A stretch of DNA of 64,000 bases from Aureimonas altamirensis (GCF_001463885.1 NZ_BBWQ01000011.1:372001-436000), one strand, 5' to 3'; positions 18,734 to 26,880 are shown, numbered from the stretch's first letter. Notes: generated from the sequence alone by a model not told the origin. Made by a program: numbers and translations.

Positions 18734-19372
18734 ATGGGTGAATTCGAGGATTCCGAGCGCATCGTCATAGCAGACGATCACCCCCTGTTCCGCGATGGCC
18801 TGCGCCGGCTGATGCAGCGCAGCTTTCCGCTGGCGCGCATCGCCGAGTGCGGCAGCTTCGACGAAGCGCTGGCCTGTGCGCGCGACGGCCAGCCGCCCGG
18901 CATGATGATGCTGGATCTCCGCTTCCCGGGCTTCGACGCGGAAACCTGCCTGCCGGCCTTGCGCGCCGAGTTCAAGGGCATGGCGATCGTGGTCGTCTCG
19001 ATGGTCGAAGACCAGACCGAAATCCAGGCCGTGATGCGCAACGGCGCCGACGGCTTCATCTGCAAGTCGGTGCCGCCGACGGCACTGGTCGAGGCGGTAG
19101 AGGCGATCCTGGCCGGCGAACCGGTCATCGTGACGGAAGCGCCTTCGGGCGAGCCGACGGACGAGGCTCCCGGTGTGTGCCTGGACGCCCTCACGCCGCG
19201 TCAGCGCGAGGTGCTTGCCCTCTTGGCGCAAGGCAAGACGAACAAGGAAATCGCCTGGGATCTTGCCATCTCTCCCTTTACCGCCCGCGTGCACGTTTCG
19301 GCGCTGCTGAGGGCGCTGGACGTGTCGTCCCGAAGCGCGGCTGCCTTCCGGGCTGCCGAGCTGGGCCTTTGA
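18734..19372 (+). CDS. LuxR/NarL-type response regulator of the peptide locus
   Basis: A 212-residue two-domain regulator. The receiver has the acidic pair Asp14-Asp15 (IADDHPLF), phosphoacceptor Asp61 ([10 protein letters not shown]) and Lys111 (FICKSVPP). The C-terminal helix-turn-helix reads [20 protein letters not shown], a GerE/LuxR domain. The start is at [15 protein letters not shown]; an in-frame ATG at 18674 would add 20 residues unlike a receiver. Its stop overlaps the kinase start (TTGA). It is divergent from hlyD and embedded among the peptide genes, so it most likely activates production and export. Confidence 0.92.
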   Translation: MGEFEDSERIVIADDHPLFRDGLRRLMQRSFPLARIAECGSFDEALACARDGQPPGMMMLDLRFPGFDAETCLPALRAEFKGMAIVVVSMVEDQTEIQAVMRNGADGFICKSVPPTALVEAVEAILAGEPVIVTEAPSGEPTDEAPGVCLDALTPRQREVLALLAQGKTNKEIAWDLAISPFTARVHVSALLRALDVSSRSAAAFRAAELGL

Positions 19373-21069
19373 CGGAACTGGCCGATCCCGTCGGCAGCCG
19401 TTCGGAGCGGCTTGCCCTCATCCGGTCGCTGGGCAGTGCATCGGACAGCCTGCCCTTTGCGCGGCACGAACGCGAGCAGGCCGACATCCGCGTTGCCATC
19501 GTTCTTGTCGCCAATGCCTATCTCTTGCTCGGGCGCGCGTTCTCTTTGCTGTCGCCGACGCTCGGCAATCTATATCTCTGGATGTTCATCGGCGCACTGG
19601 CCTTCTCGCTCGTGATCCGCGCATCGATTCGGCTGTGGCCCCACGCGTCACGGCTGCGCCGCATCACGACGCTGATCTTCGACTATTCCATCCTGACCGC
19701 CACGATCGCCATCGGCGCGCAGTTCGCCGCGCCGATCTATGCCATCCTCATCTGGGTCACGGTGGGCTACGGCATGCGCTTCGGCCAGTGGTATCTTCTG
19801 GCCGGCACGGCCGCATCGCTGGCCAGCGTGCTGGTGATCGGTCTTACCTCGCCGTTCTGGCGGCAGCATCCAAGCCTTGTCGGCATGCTGTTCCTGACCG
19901 CGATGATCGTGCCGCTCTACGCCAACCTCCTGCTGCGGGAAACGCGGCGCTCGCGCGATGCGGCACTGGCTGCCGATATCGCAAAATCGCGCTTCCTGGC
20001 CCAGGCCAGCCACGATCTGCGCCAGCCGATCCATGCCATCAGCCTGTTCACGGCCTGCCTGCGCGAGGAAGGGTTGAACGGCGCCCAAAGCCAGATGACC
20101 GACAATATCGACCGCGCGCTCGACAGCGTGTCGAACCTGTTCCGCTCGCTTCTCGATGTCTCCATGCTGGACAGCGGCAAGATCGAGGTGCGACCGTCCA
20201 CTGTCGACATCGGCCGGCTTCTCAAGGGCGTTGCGGCGCGCAACGGCGAAGCGGCACGCGCCGGCGGCGTTCGGATAAGGGTGGTCGAAACGGCGTTGCG
20301 CGTCCGCACGGACGGCGCCCTGATGGAGACGATGGTGCAGAACCTCGTCTCCAATGCCCTCAAGCACGCTCCCGGCTCGGACATTCTGATCGGCTGCCGC
20401 CGCAATGGCGGGACCGCGGCAATCTGGGTGATCGATCGCGGACCGGGCATTGCGCCGCACGAACAGGCCAACATTTTCGTCGAGTTCTATCGTATCCCGC
20501 AACCCGGCCGCGACGTGGAGGGCATCGGCCTCGGCCTGTCCATCCTGCAGCGCATGGCGCGCCTTCTGGAATGCTCGGTGCAGGTGCGGTCCACGCCCGG
20601 GCGCGGCGCCGGCTTCGCCATCACCGGGCTGCGCATCGCCAGCGCCGCGGAAGCGCGGCACCAGACCACGGAGCGGTCCGGCCCCGTTGCGTACGAGCCG
20701 TTGGCCGGCCTGCGGGTCCTTCTGGTGGAGGACAACAGGCAGGTTCTCGACGCGACCTCGCTGCTGCTGCGCCGTTGGGGATGCGTCGTCCAGGCGGAAG
20801 CCTCGGCCGATTTCGAACCCCAACCGGTGGACGTGGTGCTGACCGATTTCGATCTGGACGGGCCGGTCTCCGGCGTCGACATCGTCGACAGGGTTCGCCT
20901 CAGGCTGGGCGCCGAGGTACCGGCGCTGCTGATGACAGGTCACGACGACGGGCGGGTGCAACAGGCGGTCATGGGGCGGGATATTCCCGTCATGCAGAAG
21001 CCGTTGCGCCCCATCGAGCTTCGCTCGTCGCTGATCGTGCTGGCGCGGCGTCGAGAAGACGGTCGATGA
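19369..21069 (+). CDS. Hybrid sensor histidine kinase with C-terminal receiver
   Basis: A membrane kinase of about 566 residues. Roughly six hydrophobic segments occupy residues 42-190. The dimerisation domain carries His215 ([16 protein letters not shown]); the catalytic domain has the N box ([13 protein letters not shown]), G1 ([10 protein letters not shown]) and G2 (GIGLGLSIL). A receiver follows from about residue 448 with Asp493 (LTDFDLDG) and a late Lys (MQKPLRP). The start is a TTG overlapping the regulator stop, since no ATG lies near the family N-terminus. The last 80 bases overlap the convergent ATP-grasp gene. The membrane sensor could detect an exported peptide. Confidence 0.88.
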   Translation: MTELADPVGSRSERLALIRSLGSASDSLPFARHEREQADIRVAIVLVANAYLLLGRAFSLLSPTLGNLYLWMFIGALAFSLVIRASIRLWPHASRLRRITTLIFDYSILTATIAIGAQFAAPIYAILIWVTVGYGMRFGQWYLLAGTAASLASVLVIGLTSPFWRQHPSLVGMLFLTAMIVPLYANLLLRETRRSRDAALAADIAKSRFLAQASHDLRQPIHAISLFTACLREEGLNGAQSQMTDNIDRALDSVSNLFRSLLDVSMLDSGKIEVRPSTVDIGRLLKGVAARNGEAARAGGVRIRVVETALRVRTDGALMETMVQNLVSNALKHAPGSDILIGCRRNGGTAAIWVIDRGPGIAPHEQANIFVEFYRIPQPGRDVEGIGLGLSILQRMARLLECSVQVRSTPGRGAGFAITGLRIASAAEARHQTTERSGPVAYEPLAGLRVLLVEDNRQVLDATSLLLRRWGCVVQAEASADFEPQPVDVVLTDFDLDGPVSGVDIVDRVRLRLGAEVPALLMTGHDDGRVQQAVMGRDIPVMQKPLRPIELRSSLIVLARRREDGR

Positions 21070-21892
21070 TCGCGTCGGCAAGACGCCCCTCGACGACACG
21101 GTCGAACGCGGCAAACATGGGTTGCGAATTCACCTCCAGAAAGTGGAGGGTGCCATCGGCATCGGCCATGAAGTCGGCGGCCGCGAATTCGAGCCCCAGC
21201 CTATCGCAGAGCGCCAGAAGCTTGGCGCCCAGCTCGGCCGGCACCTCAGCCTCGGACAGTAGAGCACTCTGCGTCTCTCGATAGTCGAGGTCCGGCGACG
21301 CCAGCCAGAAGCCCATCAAAATCCGGTCGATCTTGTAGATGCGCATTTCCGGCCGCTCCAGCCGGGGCTGGAAAAAGCTTGGATACGGCGCACCATCCGC
21401 ATCCGTGACCTCGTCCACCAGCCTTGTATAGGCGCCCCCGGCAACCGGCTTGGTGATCCAGGCGCCGACGGCCGCCGCTTCCGGCACAGCCGTCGATACC
21501 AGTGTTTCCGGCACGCGAAGCCCCGCCTTCAGGGCCTCGACCAGATTCTGGATCTTGTTGTTTTCGCGCAGGCTCGTCTGTCTGTTGAACATGCGTATGT
21601 CCGGCCGGCCGAGGGCCCAGCCACGTACGGCGCTATACCAGTTCGACGCGCCGGCATGCGCGGCGGCGATATCCTGCGTCGGATACAGAAAGACGTCCTG
21701 CCGAACGAACATCGCCGTCGGCTCCAGCACCTCCCCATCTATCTCCAGCCTGTTGGCCGCGATGTCGATGCGCAGGCCTGGCCCGCCTTCCGGACCGACG
21801 CGGATTTCGCGGTGCGGCAGCTCTCGCTGCCGCAGCCGGTCCAGCAGCACCGTCAGGTTGGTATCGTGAAGGCCGCCGGCAATGACGATCAT
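20990..21892 (-). CDS. Graspetide-type ATP-grasp ligase (ester/amide macrocyclase)
   Basis: A 300-residue ATP-grasp enzyme. Visible features are MFVRQDVFLYP (about 61-71), NRQTSLRENNKIQNLVEALKAGL at about 103-125, the ATP-contacting Lys148 (WITKPVAGG), and the metal-binding set Asp240, Glu253 and Asn255 (FAAADFMADADG, LHFLEVNSQP). This arrangement and length fit microviridin/plesiocin ligases, which activate Glu or Asp side chains with ATP and join them to Thr/Ser or Lys in a precursor. The start is four bases after the precursor stop, which nearly dictates its substrate. An upstream-extended frame exists but runs through the precursor gene. Confidence 0.9.
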   Translation of the reverse strand: MIVIAGGLHDTNLTVLLDRLRQRELPHREIRVGPEGGPGLRIDIAANRLEIDGEVLEPTAMFVRQDVFLYPTQDIAAAHAGASNWYSAVRGWALGRPDIRMFNRQTSLRENNKIQNLVEALKAGLRVPETLVSTAVPEAAAVGAWITKPVAGGAYTRLVDEVTDADGAPYPSFFQPRLERPEMRIYKIDRILMGFWLASPDLDYRETQSALLSEAEVPAELGAKLLALCDRLGLEFAAADFMADADGTLHFLEVNSQPMFAAFDRVVEGRLADAIIDRLLDAAPARSATSEARWGATASA

Positions 21893-21896
21893 CGTC

Positions 21897-22139
21897 TTAC
21901 CGATGGATCTTGGCGTCGAGCGCGATGGGCGACAGGCCGCCGCCATCCTCTTCGCCGACCGCCATCGTGGTTGCCCAGCCACCATCTTCCTCGCCGAGCG
22001 CCTTGGTGGTGGCAAAGCCGCCGCCGCCGTCTTCCTCGCCCACCGCAAGGGTCGTTACCAACTCGGCACTGGCACCGGAGACGCGTTCCTGTTCACCATC
22101 GGTCAGAGTCCGCATGGTTCCGTCGTTCAGATTGGTCAT
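21897..22139 (-). CDS. Plesiocin-like (group 2) graspetide precursor with three core repeats
   Basis: An 80-residue precursor. Three repeats TTLAVGEEDGG (from Thr29), TTKALGEEDGG (Thr44) and TTMAVGEEDGG (Thr57) each contain the TTxxxxEE motif that, in plesiocin-type graspetides, forms two Thr-Glu ester bonds per repeat. The leader LTDGEQERVSGA (residues 12-23) fits the C39 rule with Leu -12, Glu -8, Val -4, Gly -2 and Ala -1, giving a predicted 57-residue core. GAGG eight bases before the ATG at 22139 supports the start. Six dehydrations are expected if all repeats are modified (inference). Confidence 0.87.
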   Translation of the reverse strand: MTNLNDGTMRTLTDGEQERVSGASAELVTTLAVGEEDGGGGFATTKALGEEDGGWATTMAVGEEDGGGLSPIALDAKIHR

Positions 22140-22165
22140 CGTCTTACCTCGTCGTTTGCTTTTCC

Positions 22166-22201
22166 CGGGCGCGGAAACGCGCGAGCAATCCCGCGCGCCC
22201 G
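22166..22201 (-). repeat. Hairpin between the two precursor genes
   Basis: Arms CGGGCGCG (22166-22173) and CGCGCCCG (22194-22201) pair perfectly over 8 bp, with a smaller GC hairpin inside. No T-run follows in the direction of transcription. It may stabilise the upstream peptide message or partly attenuate read-through to the graspetide genes. Confidence 0.5.
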
Positions 22202-22215
22202 CAGAGGCTGGCCGT

Positions 22216-22455
22216 CTAGAGCAGCATGACGACTTCATAGACGCCGTAGGTGATGCCCCCGGCCAGGGCACCGGCCAGCGCGCCAGGCGCGGCCCCGATG
22301 CCGCCGAGCGCCATGCCGCCCAGGCCCCCGGCTACGCCGCCGGCAACCATCGACGCACCCGCCGCCTGCCAGGAAAAATCAGCGCCGCCAACCATATTCA
22401 TTTCGTCGAAATTCAATTCTCTCATTGAATTGATTTCCATTTGTGCAGTGGACAT
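22216..22455 (-). CDS. Class II microcin/bacteriocin-like peptide with double-glycine leader
   Basis: A 79-residue peptide. The leader segment MRELNFDEMNMVGG (residues 11-24) ends in Gly23-Gly24, the C39 cut site. The predicted 55-residue core begins ADFSWQ and is dominated by Gly/Ala with repeated GxxxG-like spacing (AGGVAGGLGG, LAGALAGG), then ITYGVYEVVMLL. It has no Cys. This pattern is typical of membrane-active, unmodified class II microcins. AGGAGA five bases before the ATG at 22455 fixes the start; an in-frame ATG at 22473 lacks a site. It is first in the peptide operon. A role as a signal peptide is possible. Confidence 0.82.
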   Translation of the reverse strand: MSTAQMEINSMRELNFDEMNMVGGADFSWQAAGASMVAGGVAGGLGGMALGGIGAAPGALAGALAGGITYGVYEVVMLL

Positions 22456-22533
22456 CAGTATCTCCTGTTTCAATGGAACATCGATATAGCCTTTGAAAAT
22501 TCTGGATACTTTGTTTGGCTATATCTGGGAGAA

Positions 22534-22539
22534 ATTATA
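22534..22539 (-). promoter_or_regulatory. -10 element of the peptide operon
   Basis: A perfect TATAAT on the minus strand. The 17-bp-spaced -35 position reads ATGATC, which is poor, so activation is expected. Initiation near 22527 would give a leader of about 72 bases before the first peptide gene. Confidence 0.6.
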
Positions 22540-22562
22540 AGCTCCCACCGCGAGACGATCAT

Positions 22563-22578
22563 TCGTACAGGTGTACGA
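22563..22578. promoter_or_regulatory. GTACA-NN-TGTAC operator upstream of the peptide genes
   Basis: TCGTACAGGTGTACGA is a perfect 7-2-7 inverted repeat, matching the site at 18652-18667. Its centre lies about 43-44 bases upstream of the predicted transcription start, adjacent to the weak -35. This is the geometry of class II activation. The rest of the 156-base gap (22456-22611) is notably AT-richer than its surroundings and holds only leader sequence and the uxaC 3' flank. Confidence 0.65.
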
Positions 22579-22611
22579 TGCGGCACTTTATGCTGTTATC
22601 GCTCTCTGTTC

Positions 22612-24012
22612 TCAAAGCTTGTAGGCTTCCTTGGCCAGCCTACCGGCAAGGTCCAAAGCCAACTGTGCGGCCTCGTCCTCGTCCAGCCTGCCATCCGAAA
22701 CGAGGCGCGCCAGGAAGGCGCAATCCACCCGGCGTGCCATGTCGTGCCGCGCCGGAATGGACAGGAAGGCGCGCGTATCGTCGTTGAAGCCGACCGTGTT
22801 GTAGAAGCCTGCCGTTTCCGTGGTCATTTCCCGAAAGCGGCGCATGCCTTCCGGGCTGTCGTGAAACCACCAGGCCGGGCCGAGCCTGAGGGCCGGATAA
22901 TGTCCGGCGAGCGGCGCCAGCTCGCGCGCATAGGCGGTTTCATCCAGGGTGAACAGGATCACCGTCAGGCCGATTTCATTGCCGACGGCCGACAGAAGCG
23001 GCCGCAGGGAATGGACATAGTCCGTCCGTGTGGGGATATCGGCTCCCTTGTCGAAGCCGAAGACATCGAAGACCGCCTTGTTATGGTTGCGCAGCGAACC
23101 GGGATGGATCTGCATCACCATTCCGTCGTCCAGGCTCATGCGCGCCATCTCCGTCAACATCTGCGCACGGAACAGCGCACGCGCTTCGGCATCGGCCGTT
23201 CCGGCAAGGATGTCCGCAAACAACGCTTCGGCATCGGCGGTCGACAGGTCGGCCGTATCGGCGGTCGGGTGGCCATGGTCGGTGGCGGTGGCGCCACGCT
23301 CCTGGAAATACGCTCTCCGGGTGCGGTGCGCCGTCAGGTAGCCGGCAAAGGTCGCCGCCTCGCCCGACATCTCGACAAAGCGCCGAAGCGCCGTTCGGAA
23401 ACCCGGCCGGTCGGGGTCGACGACCGCATCCGGCCGATAGGTGGGAACGACACGGCCGCTCCAGCCGGATGCCCTGATCGCATCGTGGTAGGCCAGGGTG
23501 TCGTCGGCGGAGTCCGTCGTGGCAATGACATCGATGCCGAACCGTTCGAAAAGCGCGCGAGGGCGCATGGCATCCTGCGTCAAGGTCTCCGAGATCGTAT
23601 CGAACATGCGGTCGGCATTGGACGCAGACAGCCGTTCCGTGATGTCGAACACGGTTTGAAGGGCATGCTCGAACCACAGCCGCGACGGCGTACCGCGAAA
23701 CAAATGGTAGTGCGCGGCGAAAAGGCGCCAGATCGCACGCGGATCCTGTTCCACCGGTGCTCCGTCGAAGCGGGGAACGCCGAGCGCCTCCAACGGCACC
23801 CCTTGCGAGTAGAGCATGCGGAAAATGTAGTGGTCGGGGATCACGAACAGCGATGCCGGGTCGCGGAACGGCGCATTCTCGGCATACCAGACGGGTTCGG
23901 TGTGGCCGTGCGGCGATATGATGGGGCGATGCTCAACCTCCGCGAAAAGGCGCCGTGCGATGGCGCGCGCGTCGGGCTCGATCGGCAGCAGGCGATCCGG
24001 ATTGAGGCTCAT
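22612..24012 (-). CDS. uxaC: Glucuronate isomerase
   Basis: A 466-residue cytoplasmic enzyme converting D-glucuronate to D-fructuronate (or galacturonate to tagaturonate). The sequence shows the UxaC hallmarks: ISPHGHTEPVWYAENAPF near the N-terminus (metal-site histidines), MQIHPGSLRNHN, and the tail region GFNDDTRAFLSIPARHD with RRVDCAFLARLV. Length matches the family. It lies three bases downstream of the oxidoreductase gene and is the second gene of that minus-strand operon. Confidence 0.95.
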   Translation of the reverse strand: MSLNPDRLLPIEPDARAIARRLFAEVEHRPIISPHGHTEPVWYAENAPFRDPASLFVIPDHYIFRMLYSQGVPLEALGVPRFDGAPVEQDPRAIWRLFAAHYHLFRGTPSRLWFEHALQTVFDITERLSASNADRMFDTISETLTQDAMRPRALFERFGIDVIATTDSADDTLAYHDAIRASGWSGRVVPTYRPDAVVDPDRPGFRTALRRFVEMSGEAATFAGYLTAHRTRRAYFQERGATATDHGHPTADTADLSTADAEALFADILAGTADAEARALFRAQMLTEMARMSLDDGMVMQIHPGSLRNHNKAVFDVFGFDKGADIPTRTDYVHSLRPLLSAVGNEIGLTVILFTLDETAYARELAPLAGHYPALRLGPAWWFHDSPEGMRRFREMTTETAGFYNTVGFNDDTRAFLSIPARHDMARRVDCAFLARLVSDGRLDEDEAAQLALDLAGRLAKEAYKL

Positions 24013-24015
24013 TCT

Positions 24016-25053
24016 CTACTCTCCCTGTGATTGCGCGACGGGCCTGCCGCCATCCGCCGCGGATGCCAGCAGCATGTCGATCAACCGGTGGACGCGCAGG
24101 GCATCCCGGCCGCTGACGCGCGGCTGCCTCCCCGTTTCCACCGCCGTCAGGAAATCCTCCAGGACGGCGCGGTGGTTGGCGTGCGAGAATGCCATCGGAT
24201 CGGCGCCCGATCCGCCATCGGCGCCGTCGTCGTCGATTCGGCGCTCCGTACCGTCCATCAAGGCGATCCGCGCACCGTTTGCCTGCAAGCGGATCGAGCC
24301 CTTCGTCGCCAGGATTTCGATCTCATCCTCGAAACCCGGATAGGCGGCGGTCGTCGCCGATATGGACCCCAAGGCGCCGCTATCGTAGTGCAACACCGCC
24401 TGGACGAGATCTTCCGTTTCCATTCGATGCATAAGACTGGTCGTCGCGAAGGCAGCGACCCGGCCCGGCATGCCAGCCAGTGCGATCAATTGGTCCAGGG
24501 TATGGATTGCCTGCGTCAGCAGGACGCCGCCCCCATCGCGCGCAAGCGTGCCGCGGCCCGGCTCGTCGTAATAGGATTGCGGCCGCCAATTGGCGATGCG
24601 AGCCGAAGCGGAGACGATCTCTCCCAACTCTCCTTGCGAAAGCATGGCCTGCGCCTCGACAAGGGATCTGCGATGCCGGCGCTGCAGCACGACGGCCAGG
24701 GTGATCGATGCCGCCTCCGCAGTTGCAACCAGCTCCTGCGCCCGTTGCAGGCTCGTTTCCAGCGGCTTCTCCAGAAGGATGTGCTGACCGGCGCCCGCTG
24801 CGCGGCGGACGAGTTCGAGGTGGGTGGAGGGAGGGGTCAGAAGCAAGAGCGCATCGATATCGGGCGCGCCGATCAGATCGTCGATGTCATCGACCGTTGG
24901 AAAGCCATGACGGGCCGCGAAGGCCTCCCGCCGCGCCGCCGAGGGCGAATACACCCCTGCTACCGTCACGCGATGCGCAAGCTCCTTCAAGCTGGCTGCA
25001 TGCGGGGCAGAGGCCATACCCAACCCGACAAGCCCCAACCGCACCTTCGACAT
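24016..25053 (-). CDS. Gfo/Idh/MocA-family NAD(P)-dependent sugar oxidoreductase
   Basis: A 345-residue enzyme with an N-terminal Rossmann fold (VRLGLVGLGMASAPHAASL) and the family's catalytic-lobe phrase LLEKPLETSLQRAQEL containing the EKP motif. The C-terminal sheet domain has LTQAIHTLDQLI with the conserved His. GGGAGGG precedes the ATG at 25053. It is the first gene of an operon with uxaC and divergent from the second TRAP operon, so it probably acts on a uronate or aldonate. A role as a replacement for fructuronate reductase (UxuB) is possible but unproven. Confidence 0.88.
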   Translation of the reverse strand: MSKVRLGLVGLGMASAPHAASLKELAHRVTVAGVYSPSAARREAFAARHGFPTVDDIDDLIGAPDIDALLLLTPPSTHLELVRRAAGAGQHILLEKPLETSLQRAQELVATAEAASITLAVVLQRRHRRSLVEAQAMLSQGELGEIVSASARIANWRPQSYYDEPGRGTLARDGGGVLLTQAIHTLDQLIALAGMPGRVAAFATTSLMHRMETEDLVQAVLHYDSGALGSISATTAAYPGFEDEIEILATKGSIRLQANGARIALMDGTERRIDDDGADGGSGADPMAFSHANHRAVLEDFLTAVETGRQPRVSGRDALRVHRLIDMLLASAADGGRPVAQSQGE

Positions 25054-25079
25054 CCGCACCCTCCCCGGCGCCAGAACCA

Positions 25080-25126
25080 TCATATGCATAGTCAGCATAT
25101 GAATTTTCAACTTGTATGTTGACATA
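25080..25126. promoter_or_regulatory. Palindromic operators between the oxidoreductase and TRAP operons
   Basis: TCATATGC (25080-25087) and GCATATGA (25095-25102) are perfect 8-bp arms around a 7-base spacer. A second dyad TATGT-TG-ACATA lies at 25115-25126, and a lone TCATATGA at 25209-25216. The sites lie in a 189-base AT-rich divergent promoter region. The FadR-type GntR protein at 28174 is the likely ligand-responsive binder. Confidence 0.5.
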
Positions 25127-25242
25127 GCTAAAAGCATTCAACAACATCACAATCATAAGCAAAGGTCGCCAGATTCCGGACCGGACAGAATGCGACCACC
25201 CCGTGAAGTCATATGATCTCTTTTGATTTGGGAGGAAACGGC

Positions 25243-26217
25243 ATGTCTTTTACCGGCATCGCGGCGCGCATGGCGCTTGCGTCCTGGCTGATGATCGGAG
25301 CGGCTGGCGCACAGACGGTTCTGCGCTCCTCGGACACCCATCCGGATGGCTATCCGACGGTCGAGGGCGTCAAGTATTTCGGCGAGCTCATCGGCGAGCG
25401 CACCAATGGGCGCTATGCGGTAGAGGTCTATCATTCCGCGCAGCTCGGCGAAGAGAAGGACACGATCGAGCAGGTCCGATCCGGCGTCATCGAGTTGAAC
25501 CGCGTTTCCATGGCGCCGTTCAACGGCACGGTGCGGGAAACGATCGTGCCTGCCCTGCCCTACATCTTCCGGTCCGAAGACCATATGCACGCCGTGATGG
25601 ACGGCCCAATCGGCGACCAGATCAAGGCGGCGTTCGAGCCGGCCGGACTGGTGGTCCTGGCCTTCTACGACGCCGGCGCGCGTTCTTTCTATAATTCGAA
25701 GAAGCCGATCACCACGGTTGCCGATCTTGCCGGAATGAAGTTCCGCGTCATCCAGTCGGACATTTTCGTCGACATGGCATCGGCCCTGGGCGCCAACGCG
25801 ACACCGATGCCCTACGGCGAGGTCTATTCATCCATCGAAACCGGCGTCATCGACGGTGCCGAGAACAATTTCCCGAGCTTCGACACGGCCCGTCACGTCG
25901 AGGTGGCGAAATACTTCTCGATGGACGAGCACACGATCCTTCCGGAAGTCTTCGTGATGAACAAGGCGGCCTTCGATGCTCTTTCGGGGGAAGACCAGGA
26001 GATTTTCCGGCAGGCCGCGGCAGACAGCGTCGCGCGGCAACGGGAGTTGTGGGCAGCCAAGAACGCGGAGTCGCGTGCAGCGGTGGAAGCTGCGGGCGCC
26101 GAGATCAACGAGGTCGACAAGCAACCCTTCATCGACGCGATGAAGCCCGTCTACGACAAGCATGTGACGGACCCGGTGCTTCAGAAAATGGTGGACGAGG
26201 TGCAGGCGACGCAGTGA
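25243..26217 (+). CDS. TRAP transporter periplasmic binding protein, DctP family (uronate operon)
   Basis: A 324-residue protein. The signal peptide ends near GAAGAQ-TV. The mature part shows [23 protein letters not shown], the Arg-bearing strand [13 protein letters not shown] and the helix [21 protein letters not shown], typical of DctP proteins for sugar acids. TTGGGAGGAAACGGC places the start at 25243 rather than the in-frame ATG at 25213. It is first of a TRAP operon continuing into gntR and the kdu genes, so an unsaturated or saturated hexuronate is the likely ligand (inference from context). Confidence 0.93.
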   Translation: MSFTGIAARMALASWLMIGAAGAQTVLRSSDTHPDGYPTVEGVKYFGELIGERTNGRYAVEVYHSAQLGEEKDTIEQVRSGVIELNRVSMAPFNGTVRETIVPALPYIFRSEDHMHAVMDGPIGDQIKAAFEPAGLVVLAFYDAGARSFYNSKKPITTVADLAGMKFRVIQSDIFVDMASALGANATPMPYGEVYSSIETGVIDGAENNFPSFDTARHVEVAKYFSMDEHTILPEVFVMNKAAFDALSGEDQEIFRQAAADSVARQRELWAAKNAESRAAVEAAGAEINEVDKQPFIDAMKPVYDKHVTDPVLQKMVDEVQATQ

Positions 26218-26234
26218 CGACGCGCGATCCGCAG

Positions 26235-26255
26235 GGGCGGCGCAGGCCGCCGCCC
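26235..26255 (+). repeat. Intercistronic hairpin after the second dctP
   Basis: GGGCGGCG (26235-26242) pairs perfectly with CGCCGCCC (26248-26255) around CAGGC. There is no T-run. It sits in the 70-base gap between binding-protein and small-permease genes, the same position as the 13258-13294 hairpin. Confidence 0.65.
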
Positions 26256-26287
26256 TCAGACGACGAGCCAATCGAACGGACGCTACG

Positions 26288-26878
26288 ATGCACAGCCCGC
26301 CCCAACCTCACGTTCCGGTTCTGACCCGGGTCAACACTCTTGCGCTCTACGTGGCCGGCGTCGGCCTGGTGGCGATGACCTGCATCGTCGGCTGGCAGGT
26401 CTTCTGTCGGTACGTGCTCAACGATTCTCCAAGCTGGACCGAACCCGGCGCCGTCATGCTGATGAGCTGGTTCATCATGCTGGGTGCGGCCGTGGGCGTC
26501 CGCGAGAACAATCATCTCGGCTTCGACGTCCTGCTTTATGTCGTGCCGCCATCCGGCAAGGCCTGGCTGCGGATGATCTCCGATATCGCCATCCTGCTCT
26601 TCGGCGCGGGCATGGTCTGGTACGGCGGCAAGCTGGTCGGCCTGACATGGGCGACCACGCTTCCCTCGCTCGGCATTTCCGGGGGCTGGGATTATGTGCC
26701 GCTGGTGGGCGGCGGCGCGCTGGTGGTGCTGTTTGCCCTGGAGCGCATCGTGCTGCGCCTGCGCGGTGCACCGATAGACGACGCCCTGGACAAGGCCGCC
26801 CCCGCCGAGATCGCGGTGGAGCTCGAAAGCATCGAAGACGTGCGCCGCGACGCGGCAGAACTCGACAGGACACGCTGA
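26288..26878 (+). CDS. TRAP transporter small permease, DctQ family
   Basis: A 196-residue protein with four membrane segments (for example LALYVAGVGLVAMTCIVGWQ and VPLVGGGALVVLFALERIVL) and the family phrase SPSWTEPGAVMLMSWFIMLG. The C-terminal 40 residues are acidic and cytoplasmic. Only two bases separate it from the large permease. It completes the membrane complex of the uronate TRAP system. Confidence 0.9.
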   Translation: MHSPPQPHVPVLTRVNTLALYVAGVGLVAMTCIVGWQVFCRYVLNDSPSWTEPGAVMLMSWFIMLGAAVGVRENNHLGFDVLLYVVPPSGKAWLRMISDIAILLFGAGMVWYGGKLVGLTWATTLPSLGISGGWDYVPLVGGGALVVLFALERIVLRLRGAPIDDALDKAAPAEIAVELESIEDVRRDAAELDRTR

Positions 26879-26880
26879 CC

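Noticed and set aside
18847-21069. A frame that would fuse the response regulator region with the kinase
   Set aside because: Its first part is an out-of-phase reading of the regulator. The kinase domain organisation starts at the TTG at 19369.
15118-22455. Lanthipeptide, lasso-peptide or sactipeptide locus
   Set aside because: No lanthionine synthetase, lasso cyclase or radical SAM gene is present, and the precursors lack Cys. The ATP-grasp and TTxxxxEE repeats fit a graspetide.
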